DNA of 20,281 bases. Origin: Apostichopus californicus. Taxonomy: Eukaryota > Echinodermata > Holothuroidea > Aspidochirotida > Stichopodidae. Both the position numbers and the translations under genes were made by a program. The DNA lies in the NCBI GenBank assembly GCA_020650975.1, contig JAIPMN010006852.1:1-20281 (forward strand). The letters run 5' to 3'. The notes beneath the pieces are model-generated. The model was not told the DNA's origin. It searched no databases and saw only the letters and a program-made list of their open reading frames with translations. Position 1 is the stretch's first letter. The number at the start of each line of letters is the position of its first letter. Below are positions 1 to 11,116 of this stretch, piece by piece.

Positions 1-2175
1 AACATCTCTAGTTTTAATTCCCTTTTAAGTGTAATTGTGTAACAGTAAAGAGTACTTTACCAAGATTCCTTATGTTGCATAGTTTCATGTGTGTTAAGGC
101 CGAGCAATATAACTACTTTCTATACCTAACAGCCAGTCTTATTCTTGTTTTAGCCTATTGTGTTAACACAGTGGTCAGCTGTCTCCACACATCGTGACCA
201 CTAGGGGGATTCCCAATAATCCTGTTGTACAGCTAGCTGCTGACAAGAACCCCATATCCCGCAACTCTTACATATACACATATCTATATAGCTCTGCACC
301 CAGTTGTATTGTGCACTATACTGCTATTTCTGAACTTTTTAGACTACGGTATATATATATCTATATATATATATATATAGTACATATGTGTAGTCAATAT
401 ATAACTTATGCCACAAGACAATGGTCAGTATTATGAAGATTAATATAAAATGCTGACATTTTTTGCTGATTGTGCACATTGGCTTGATAATGGTTTACCT
501 TGAACTGGGTAAAATAGCTCCTGACAGATTTTAAGCCACATGTTATCAATTTTTATAACATTAGTGTAACGCTTACATTGCTTCTGCGTTTAAGATTATA
601 TCAAAGCTAGAAATAAATTTTTCTTTCGGTGCAGATATAAGTACATTTATTTTTAATAGTACTTTTATAATGCAGAAAAGAAGGGAATATGACACTGATT
701 TATAATGCGTGAATGTCAACTTAAAAACAAAATTAATTTTACTGATCAATCAGAAATATGCATATTCATACTCCACATTACGTACTGTGATGCAAAATAC
801 TGTTTGGTTGAATGAAGAACATGTGAAAGCAACTGTCCGCGTACGCGTGCTTGCCAATTTGCAGCAACTTTAACAAACTTTCTGAGTAACACTCTTATCT
901 TAGATTGCATTTTATCATAGCAAATTATGACGCAGTGCTGTGTATTGCTTTTATTTCTTACACCAAATGTGGAACAAAAAAATTATGCCATTTGATTATG
1001 CAAATTTTGCTGACCATGCAGACACTGTTTAGGTACAATAAAATGTATAGACCAAACTATTTCAAACTCTCACACCCTCCCCCCCCCCCCACCCCCGTTT
1101 CATTTTGTTCACTTTTTGAAGCAAAACTTGACAAGTGAAACTTCAAGCTATATAATGAGACTTTAGTATCAAGTGGTATTATAATCTGCAAACAGCTGTT
1201 TTCAGTAATGGCCAAATATATCACAGTCTGCTTTCACAGGTTGATTAACAACCATTACTCAAATAAATCCCTGAGTTCAGCTGCAGCATTATACGCTTGA
1301 CAAGTCAATTAATCAAACTTCTTTGAATGAAAAAACACCCAACTTTATGTCACTTCTAAATGAAATCAACTTCATTTGCTGATTACTGCAAAAAGTCATC
1401 GATGTTTGCTAAATCCTAATTTAAAGAAATAAATAAAAAATTCTGAAAATAAAATTCAAACAAGGCTTTAGGAATAAAACATTTAAATCAAAGGGGTGCA
1501 CTGACATTGAACTTTAAATTGCAAAATGACCACCAAACCACAGAACTGTCCAAACAGAAGAAGAACAGGAGTAAAAACTGGAGGAAACTGAAGGAACAAC
1601 TATACTAAAAAGTGTAAATAAATAAAAGAGAGTAAAGTGTGAGATAATACTGCTTTTACAAATTTCTAAATGGAAGAGAGAAGAACTAAAAGATACCATA
1701 CAAGACACGCTGTAGCAAAAGGAGTATAGGGTTTAGCTTTTAAAATATTTATGTTAAATAATTAAAACATTAGGAATTTCTGGAATTCTCTGAAGGAGGG
1801 ATTAAAATGATAACAGATTGAGCAACGGGATCACAAAATGAAATCAAAATCTGACGTTAATTTATGGGGATGTCCTATAAAGACAAACAAGCAGGTAACT
1901 ATTAACCGAGCTTACCTTGTTTTAACTTTAAAATAAAAAGCAAATTCAAAAGAATTGTGTTCCATTGTCTATTATAGTTTAAGACTTACTAGGAAAACAT
2001 ATCGTGTACCATACCCACCATTCTATGGTACTTTTAAAATATCCCTTAAAATCGTCACTTTTCAATCGTTTATTATTTGTTTGCCGCCATGTTCTCGTTT
2101 TTGGATCGGTACGATCATTCGTTATTGTACTACATACAGTGACTCTTCTGGCGGACAACGAGGTGTCAATCTTAC
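1..2175. other. AT-rich flank or intron; no exon recognised
   Basis: It lies downstream of the 2176 donor in transcript order, so it is probably intron. I find no conserved Cav1 tail motif on the minus strand here. Contents are the TA microsatellite (350-379), a C-rich run (1079-1096), and a CTCF-like CCACTAGGGGG at 198-208 that lacks the following C of the usual core. Open frames on both strands are short and compositionally like noncoding DNA. Confidence 0.6.
350..379. repeat. TA-dinucleotide microsatellite
   Basis: About 15 TA units interrupted once by ctat at 361. Confidence 0.9.
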
Positions 2176-2572
2176 CTGAGCTTGTGCTAATTTCATGGCA
2201 ACAGCTGTTTTCCTCTCTGATACTGGTGTGGAAGACTCCTTACCCACACAAGATTTAAGTAAAGAAGGCTTCTGGTTAGCTGGATCGCCGCTACGATGAT
2301 GATGGTGATGATGATGATGCCGTGAGTTTAACTGACTACCCATGCTGCTGCTGCCTAGGCTCTCTGCATCCAACATTGGAAGACTGGAATTTGTCAGAGA
2401 TGTTGGCGTCCCATCTGGCCTAGCTGCAGATGACAGAGCAGACGGACTGTGGCTCCGGGAGGAGATGGGGGACCGTTGTTCAGGAGTCAGTAAGGGCGTA
2501 TCGGGGAGGTGGGTCGAAGTCTCTGATGAAGAGTCGTCTTCGTAACAATCTGTGGTTAAAACTGGGGGCTCC
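2176..2572 (-). CDS. Probable Cav1 distal-tail exon with eight-His run
   Basis: One completing base plus 132 codons, ending in phase 0. The acceptor TTTTCTTTAAAAG|GGAGCC accepts AG from the 13700 donor in phase (...DYS-R-EPPVLTTDCYEDD). The donor GCTCAG|GTAAGA is strong. The product is Ser/Thr/Pro-rich (SSSETSTHLPDTPLLTPEQR, SPISSRSHSPSALSS), then has eight consecutive His codons (2295-2318) and a basic end, SERKTAVAMKLAQAQ. The composition suits a channel C-terminus, but I recognise no domain, and the join crosses about 11 kb. A second acceptor, AACCACAG|ATTGTT (first base 2549), would accept a phase-1 donor such as the one at 8221. The open frame extends upstream to an ATG at 2589, which I read as intronic. 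Confidence 0.65.
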
Positions 2573-3513
2573 CTTTTAAAGAAAACCATTTTTAAGTTTT
2601 AAAACAAACATTTTGTTTTTCTCCTATCATTTACAATTCCAGAAGGATTAAGTCAAATCAGAGACACAATGAGGATACGAAAACAAAGAATTTCCGAGCA
2701 AATGTCGGACCTAAAAAATGATCATCTATCAAAGGAAAGACTCATACAAGCATTTCTGAACATAGAAATCCTACTTGCACACAAAAATTATATCTATCCA
2801 AAACATTCTTTCAGATCAGACTAAATAGTAAATACACAGAAGTATTAAAGCAAATCCATACAAAGACTTGGAATTCTTGATGAAAATAAACAAAATGGTA
2901 AAACGTGCCAAAAAGACAAAGCCTGCAAAATTTCAAAAGGAAACTATATTCTTCATTCTCCATTGATTGAGAACTGCAAACAAATTTGCAACAAACGTGA
3001 TAATTTTTACTTCCAAGCTTAAATAATTTTTCCACAAAAATCTATATTACAATAAAAAACAAAAGGTTACCAGCAAATGTCTGTATCACACTCATTATAA
3101 CTTGAAGCAGCGATATATTAAGGCACAAATCAAACCATGAACCATCCAATAGCAGTCGATCTTCCTGTAGTTTCAATTTGTGGGGCATATATCTCTACAT
3201 TTCCATTACGAACTAAGTATACGACTACACAGTTGCCTGTACTAGTACTTTTGGTTCCTCCCGAGTAGAAAAAAATAAAACCTGGGAATGCAATTCCGGT
3301 GGTTGCCATGGAGAAATTATGTGACACTTTGCCCAAAGATTTCAAGGTTTCCAAACATGCTATGTGACAAAATCATTGCACATCCTTCCATAGTTAGGCA
3401 GTACAATATCTTACAACACAATGACCAGATAGGAACAAACAAATGTGTGTTGCAAAAACAACGTCTCAAGGAACACTTTCACTCACTTTACTAATTTAGG
3501 GGCAAAGATAAAA

Positions 3514-3890
3514 CAGAAAAAGGAATCTCAAAGTCACTGAAAAATAGCAGAGAAATTCAGTAAGGAGAATAAATGCTACTCATTTATATATATTTAATCC
3601 ACAGAACAAACAGACATAATAGTGGAAGAACTTCAATAACATTAATGAATTAAATGTTCAAAATATGGAAATGTTTTGAACCAGAAAAAGGAAACTCATA
3701 GTAACTGAAAACTAGCAGAGAAATTTAATTATCTGTGATGATTCTTATTTTCTCTTTGTGGTACAACCCTAGTTATCAGGAACACAAGGAGAATAAATGT
3801 TACTCAATTATTTTATTTAATCCACAGAACAAACAGACATAAAAGTGGGGGAACTTTAAACCATAAATGTATTAAATGTTGCAAATATGG
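3514..3890. repeat. Direct duplication, two diverged copies
   Basis: Copy 1 (3514-3668) and copy 2 (3682-3890) share cagaaaaagga, actagcagagaaatt-like blocks, aaggagaataaatg, tttaatccacagaacaaac and attaaatgtt...aaatatgg in the same order. Copy 2 is about 55 bases longer in the middle (about 3726-3785), an insertion there or a deletion in copy 1. No function is apparent. Confidence 0.8.
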
Positions 3891-6800
3891 CAATTATTGC
3901 AATGAATAATTAACAGACAAGGAGGGTTCTCTTGGGCCATGCCAGACAGCAGGACTATACGATTGAACGTTTGTACCATAATTAACATATGTGTCCAATT
4001 TTAAATGATTGACAACACACAACTAACCTTGAATGTACTATACAAATTAATTACAACATATATCAGGAGCTATTTTAACGATAGAAGATGTTATACTTGT
4101 GCTGAAGGCAAAAATGATAATATAATGACTTGTGCACACTTCACGATAAATTAAATTGGCCAGTTTATTTTAGCTGTCTGTTATGCAGAAGGCATCACCA
4201 TTGTGTGCATGGACAATAATTAAAAGTACTTGTTAGCAAATCCTTGTATGCACTCATGTCTAAAATTTCTGTGGAAGGACCCCCATCACCCCCCACTCCT
4301 CTCATGGGTGTCAGTTTTCATTGACCTCAGGGCCAACATCCCCTCCTCTTTAATATCCTAGAACCTCCCTGCACTTTGATTCATACACTGGAGTTATACT
4401 ACCAAGGCTCTACCAACAAAATAAGTTGCTTTATCCACAGTATCTCTAGTATCAGATGAACCAAACTTACAGATAGCATTTTCAGCTAAACAGTTGGATT
4501 GTTTTTGTCTTGTTATTGTAATTGTTGCATGTATTGACACCATAAATAAAAAATCCCCCTAAAACAGACCTATATATCCCAGAGTCCCAGAGGGTGACCC
4601 AATAAAATAAACAAAGTGAGATTTAAAACCAAACAGCAAAAAACAAAACATGTTACAACTTAAGAGTCTAATTACCTTCCAGTAGAAGCTACAATTCCCC
4701 CCCCCCCCCCAACACGCACAATTCCTCAAGTTGAGATAAGAAGAATCCTTAAAAAGTCCTTTTGGACATGTTGGTTTCAGAGTACACAACATTTAGTATC
4801 AACAAGCTGAGTGCACTGCAATATATTATGTCTAAAGATAGAAGAGGTTATATTTGCCAATGAAATGTCTGTAGGGGTGACCTAATAAATGTCCCATTAA
4901 ACAGCGCGGAAGTATTTACACCGACAGGGATTAAAGCATACAAATGTTTGGAAAAGAAAAGGAAACCCAGATATTTCCAACAAAAAGCTATTCCTAATCT
5001 ACCTGACACCTATAAAAGTTACAGATCAAATTTTGTCTAACTAGATATTACAAATTTATAGCAAACCAAATGAATGACCTTATAGCTTGAATTTTTGTTT
5101 CCTCAAAAAAAATGTTAAACTAGGCCTTTTGTTACCTACCTGAATATAAATTTACCTGAACTGATTTTTTTTAAATTTAAATTTGAATTTTCTCCTTCAA
5201 CTTTATGAGCAACTATATCTATAGTTTCAAAATCAACCTTCTCCCCTCCTACTTGATTTATCATCCTAACTTGCAGCCATGATCTTCTGCTCCCTACTGT
5301 TGACTCTGAGCATGGATTTTAGTTGATCTCTGCAAAAAGGGATCACTCTGACTTTGTCAAAGTATTAAATATTCAAAATTTACCCTTTTTCTCCCCCCTT
5401 TCATTTTTCAAACCTTCTCAAACCTCAAGCCTTTTATTTTTTTTTACCTGACTCTTTACAATCTCACCATAAACATTATTTTTATTTTTTTATTTTGAAG
5501 GGTAGAAATATGAAGTCATCTTTTTTTCTGCTTGTATGAGTGTTAAATTTAATTCACAATGCCACAGAACACATGACACAGACATTCTGGAACCTAAAAT
5601 GCTCAACAAATTCTGATAATGATCTCCACCGCATCCTGCTAAATTAAATAAAGAACAAATTTAAAATGGAATTTCTGATCATTTCCCTGACATCTCAAGA
5701 AGTGCAACGATTCTTTATAGTTTGGTAAAATTGTAAGAGAAAGCAGGTATAAGGTTAATTTATAAGATATTCAGAATATTGTAAAAATCACAAGCACGGA
5801 GAGGTGTAAGTACAATACCATAAGAGACTAAACTAAGTATTGACTGATGCTACCTGCTATTCTGAAGTCAAACATGTTGGAAGGGATAGAGTTCCTCAAA
5901 TATTAAAGCATGCAGCCACACACCCAGGTGACTCGGGGTTGGAACTTGAGATATTGTGCACAGTTCTCATAAATTTCAAAACTACAGTGGATACTTTTAT
6001 GTGACTAAAACACAGAAAAAAACAATAACCTATTGTTAAATTTTGTGCTAAAACAATACTGCAACTTTATATTTACAGCTGACCCTTTGAAACATGTCAA
6101 GTATCGATGTAAAGCAATGTTTTCAGATCATTGTGGGAAATGATTGAGGTGTATGTGGGGGAGAGGGAAGGGGTCAGGAGAGGAAATTTCTGCTCCCTTC
6201 CCATTCGAATCCATAATACAAAATGAGATAGCACTAAGTTGAAATTAAGGCATACTAACTATTACTTCATACGAATTGGACACAGGTCACCTCTCCCAGG
6301 CTAAACATCAGTAATGGTTACAGCCACCATCCCCTCACCCTCCCCCTCCCCCCTCCCCCTCCCATTTCAATACTCCTTGATGCACCATCACTGACTCCTA
6401 TTACTTAAAGTGACAAAGTACATAGGTTTACGTCACTGTAGATCTGTAGCATATTTTCAGCATACCAAGTTAGAGTATCTTTCAGTCAGTTATAGTATCA
6501 TGTAGTATTATGGTCCGCACCAAACTATGGGACCCAACCCTACAGCAGGTCATGAAAACATTTTGGTGCAGTGCTAGGCGCAACTTTCTACAGTTTTCAG
6601 AGCTTGCCGAAGGAGATGGATTAATTTGTAGTTTCTTAACATCAAATGCATAGTCACTGCTAGCTTTGATGCTATTTGAGCATCAGTTCGAAGGGTGGAT
6701 GGGGATGGTGGTGGATGGTGTCATGGCTCGCCCTCATGGAAGATCCTGGGTCATAGGGCCTAAACGTTTGCAGACCTATGCTGTATTACGCTTGTTGTGT

Positions 6801-7571
6801 TACACAGAGAAAAAAAAGTAACTGCATACACATACCACTGGAGAAATAGAAATATTAAATTGGCAAAAGATGAAAGCAATATAAGTTCCAGAATATGTTA
6901 TGACAAGTCTATGAAATATATGAGGTAAATGTCACAAAGAACTTATCCCCTAGGGTATTTATACTGATATAATGGTATATGTAGCCCATGGATAAATTAA
7001 TTAGGTCTACCATACATCATGTATAAATAACTACAACCCAGAATAGGCTGCCACAGACAATAAAGTGCCTTTAAATTATAATAGAGCAAACCTAATGTTG
7101 AAAATGTCATGTCATCTATTTATTGCTACGATCAATGCAGAATGTTTAAATGGCAAGCTGACATTAAGTGTACTAGGAAATATGCTTATACTACTAGTTG
7201 CCTGAATTGGGTCATACGTGAGTTGTAATTCTAGGTACGTGACATTTCAATATGTCAGCCTTTTCTAATATGTTTTACAGCCACTAAGAACATGTTTCTA
7301 CAGAGAATTTTTAAATCTCACACCCCCCCCCCCCTCCTCCCACATCTCCTTTTGTTGTATGTAGTTTAAAGTTTACACTGTTGTTGAAGAAGCCAAGTAG
7401 CATGCTTACGGTTGATAATTCTACTGCAGGTGCAGATCATGGGATGGGTGGGGGGGGGGGGGAGAGGAGTGAGGGGACAAAATTGATAGTTGTGTTCAAA
7501 TCCTTATCCTAATTAATGTAATTAAAGGAAAATAGCCTAACCATGTGACAAAACCATATCCATCCAATGAT

Positions 7572-7602
7572 ATATGCATATGTGTCAATAACATATGCAT
7601 AT
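7572..7602. repeat. Perfect 11-bp inverted repeat with 9-base loop
   Basis: ATATGCATATG (7572-7582) and CATATGCATAT (7592-7602). Each arm is itself nearly palindromic. Low-complexity AT sequence makes chance or microsatellite origin likely. Confidence 0.6.
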
Positions 7603-8220
7603 ATGCTACGTTTTAGGGTTATGTATAGATAGTATTTTTGATACATATGTAAAATCATATTAAAGCAAGATACCTTTAGAGATCAGGTTTCTCCTATGAC
7701 TGCATGGCCTATGAATTTTCAATCAATTACAACATGAAAAAAACAACATAAACATTAAAAGACACATATATAACGCACAGGCTGTTGGGAAATTTTCTAT
7801 AATGTCCAATTATTAAAAGTCCCACTATGATACAGTTTTATTATACCTATGCTAGTGAAGCTTCAGTTAAATACAATGGAGAAAACATTAATTTCCTACA
7901 TTTTTAAAAAGTGTAATTCTGTTTGTCATATGTGACAAATATACCTAATATGACAAAAGAAATTCATGATGTAATGTCAAAAATGTTAAGCCACTATAAA
8001 ACGAGTAAATGTAAACTTTTGCGATATAAAATGATAAAAGACTTATATTACAGAAGACTGAATACATTGTGTTTAACAAATCAAACGTATAAATTTACTC
8101 CCACCTTCTGCTACCAACATTAAGCACAATCTTCTATCCTCTCTCTACGTTCATCAAAAAACACACATTGGAAGTTAATGGACCATGAAATATCCTACCA
8201 AAAAACTAATTAATTCTTAC

Positions 8221-8594
8221 CTGACATGGTGATATATTTAACAAACACTACGACTAACGGAAATTCCTACCGCAAAATGTCCAACCAAACAGTTTATCGA
8301 AAGCTTCTGTTATTGACATGGAACTATTACGGAAACATTCCCACAGACGAACAGACCTTCACTAATGAAGTCTGTAAAAGGTTTGCTCTGAAAACGAAAT
8401 TGACATTTGAATCTGATGGATGGAGAGAGGCAAGAGGACGACGACGACGACTCAGTTAACTCAATAGAGGGCAGCTTTACTTTAAATGAAGAAGTAAAAC
8501 ATGCGACGAGATGGAGATTCAAAGTTGTTGGCAGAATCGTGTTAAAAAAACAGAATCCGAGAGCTATATTTTTCCACAAGGAGATAATTTTATA
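8221..8594 (-). promoter_or_regulatory. CpG-richer patch with possible internal promoter and first exon
   Basis: On the minus strand, ACC-ATG-TCA-G|GTAAGAATT (8230-8213) combines a start codon in good context with a near-perfect donor. An in-frame TAG lies upstream. TATAAAAT occurs at 8594-8587, and a GC box (GGGCGG on plus) is at 8677-8682. CpG is visibly denser over about 8240-8690 than in the flanking intron. This fits a first exon ending after Met-Ser plus one base, but there are several upstream ATGs, including an 89-codon frame at 8579-8310. Direct evidence of transcription is absent. Confidence 0.3.
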
Positions 8595-9689
8595 GAACTG
8601 GAAGACCTTGAAAGGGGAACAGAAGAGGCCCCCGATACAAATGACCGATCAGTTACAAAAAACGTAAACACAGAGTGGGCGGGCAAAGGAAAAAACACCC
8701 CCAGAAGATAGGTATCATTTCCTGGTTGTGATAAATGGCAACAATTTTAGTACTTCTCAAAAGGAAAACAAGGAATAATGTCAGAAGAAGTTAAGGTTTA
8801 ATATAAGTGACGTTAAAGGCACAGTTTAAGTCAAATTAGAGACAGATAAACGACTATACTTATGGCAAAATATGACTTTAATCCTCTTTGCTTTCAGGGG
8901 ACAGGGGGTTGAAAATGTAAGTTTAGTAAACAGTCTGTAAGATAAGATGAGTAGGGATTCAAGATATGGTGGGACCATTCATAATTAATGGGGTGGAATT
9001 CGGGGGCAATGATGGGTGATTGATATGTTATTCCAAAGATAATTCACAATATCCATTAAAACAGACATGTACTTGGTTCAATATATAGTGTGGTACACTA
9101 GAAAACTAGGACAAGTTAACATGGCCACCTTTTGGTTAAAATATTTCTCCTTTGCAACCTTTTGCAACTGACCCTCCCTCCATACTGAATGGAATTCATT
9201 GAATTTAACAACACAAATGGGAAATAAGTTTTCAAGCTTTTTTAATCATCAAGTAACTAAGGTAACACATGATCTTCAGCTGGCAAGTTTAAGCCACTTA
9301 AATCCAGTATTGATATATTACTTTCATCGTTTCAGTATATTAATCTGAATCAAACACGATTTCTTATTTTAAAGAAAATCTTTTGTGCTAACTTTGGTAA
9401 ATTTTGGATACTAATACCCATAACAATACTAAACTAGTCAAAGTTCCATTTCAAAATCAGTTACAATAGTTCCCAAATGTTGAAAAATTCAATGTCATTT
9501 ACACATGAAATAAAAATCTATATTGCAAGTATATTTTGGTGCTGCCTGCTGTTAAAATACTGAATTGAATCATTAGGTCAGTCGGTAAAATTACTGGAAA
9601 AGGATGATTAATAAGAACATACAGCAATTCATAATAGTTCTGTTTGTAGCTAACTCCCATATTCCTTAAAGCATATTCATAGCTTGAAT

Positions 9690-9913
9690 GTACTAAACAG
9701 CCAGTTGGGACAGTTTTCTAATGCTAATACCTCTCTAAACTGTCCTCCCATATCATGCTTCAAAGCACTCGTATTGACAGTATGAACAGTTCCTAACCTT
9801 TATCTGATAGAAACATGATATTCATACTGCATATACTGACAGTACGAGTGCTCTGAAGCAGGACATGAAAGTACAGTACAGAAAAAATGGTCTCAACTGG
9901 GTGGTACTACCAA
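9690..9913. repeat. Long imperfect inverted repeat (foldback or decayed MITE)
   Basis: The left arm is about 9690-9786 and the right arm about 9821-9913. The core pairs tgcttcaaagcactcgta (9755-9772) with tacgagtgctctgaagca (9843-9860), with one mismatch. Pairing continues outward through gacagt/acagt blocks to ccagttgggac and gtctcaactgg, with an extra stretch of about 15 bases in the left arm. The loop is about 35 bases. No open frame lies inside. Confidence 0.7.
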
Positions 9914-11073
9914 CGATAAATGACTTCATGATAAATGTGTAGGACTTGAATTCATACTTATTAGACATTCATGTTTATTAAATAAGTCTCAAACAAAGAT
10001 ATTTTGCAAATCTATGCGTTTACTCATAAAATTGTTCAAAATAGGTTAAAAACTGGTGTGATCTTTTGGGTTACTTTCCACGATTTTACTTAATTTCTTT
10101 TTTTCATCATTAAGAGGACCAACATCAAATGATTCAGAAAACAGCAAAAGATAATAAACAGGCGACTGAAATATCAAGTAATTCCATTTCGACGAATTTA
10201 GCAGAAGACCATGGTGCACTCTATATCAACTAGAAAGTAGACTGATTGTATAATACTTCTATATATAGTTGTGGGTTCACAAGTTCGATTTTAGGAGATT
10301 TAAGGAGAGCCATTAAAAGTGAACTAGCACACTAGGTTAGCTTGTTAGATTTTGACATTTAATAGTCAACATACCAGTATAGTCTCCACATGTCATTAGA
10401 CATAGCAGCTGGGAGGCTTTGTATAAATAAAAACAAAAAACAAATCAAAAACATTATTTTTCTAATAAATACTCAGTCTTGTTATGGTGTTTCATTTGCT
10501 TGCGATAAAGAGAAACGGCACTGTTCAGACATAAGACTGTTTGCATCTCTGTTCAGATATTGCATAAATTGTTACAAGAAGGGGAATATCTAGCACATAA
10601 ACAGATAGCATTTTTTGGGGGCCAAATATAGGCCTTTCTCTTGAAAGGTCTTTTCCTATTGTCTACAATTTACATAGATACTACAACAGAGGTTCCACTA
10701 AAAGAAAACGGAAAAAAAAACAGTGATCGAAGAGACAGAGGGTTGAGAGATATTATCAGATCAAGCTAGGCTAAAGTGGATAATGGGTTGCTGTATTAGT
10801 GAGGAGACATGTAAGTTACAGATTCAGGAATTTTAGAAATAATATGGCTTGTAAAATAATTGTAATGTATGATACGTGCTAGGATTTTTCACCGAATAAT
10901 AAAAATTTACATGACATCTCTGTTCTCGTAGTTAAAACTCAAATCCACTTGCACAGTAAACACTTTCTAAACAAACTGGCAAAATTGCTTTCTGTATGTT
11001 AACGGAAGTATTTTCATCTGTGTTTAATTAAAAGGTAACATAGTTGGTATGAATATGACAAAGAATTTGAACA

Positions 11074-11116
11074 CACTGACCTGGGAGCTGCTAGAGTAGC
11101 AGCTCCCTGCACTGAC
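11074..11116. repeat. Perfect 11-bp hairpin flanked by CACTGAC direct repeats
   Basis: GGGAGCTGCTA (11083-11093), loop GAG, TAGCAGCTCCC (11097-11107). CACTGAC occurs on both sides, at 11074-11080 and 11110-11116. It is far more GC-rich than its surroundings. Confidence 0.8.

Larger units (their letters stand above)
2573..8220. other. Large Cav1 intron, distal half
   Basis: Mostly AT-rich noncoding sequence. It holds the 3514-3890 duplication, the hairpin at 7572-7602, homopolymer tracts of C (4697-4710, 7323-7334) and G (about 7450-7462), and a C/T block at 6333-6363. A 74-codon minus-strand frame at 3354-3130 (MATTGIAFPGF... to TGA) is the most protein-like frame, but I recognise no family and see no supporting exon structure. 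Confidence 0.6.

Noticed and set aside
194-436. 80-codon plus-strand frame
   Set aside because: It starts at GTG, its second half is the TA microsatellite, and there is no homology that I recognise.
7323-7462. C-run and G-run pair as a paired structure or G-quadruplex pair
   Set aside because: Homopolymer C and G runs recur throughout the window (1079, 4697, 7323, 7450, 12827, 13376); they look like general microsatellite background.
8226-8711. Overlapping plus-strand frames (Asp-run and others)
   Set aside because: Three short frames in different phases, no recognisable protein and no convincing plus-strand splice sites. The density is explained by CpG-richer sequence; I kept only the minus-strand donor as a candidate.
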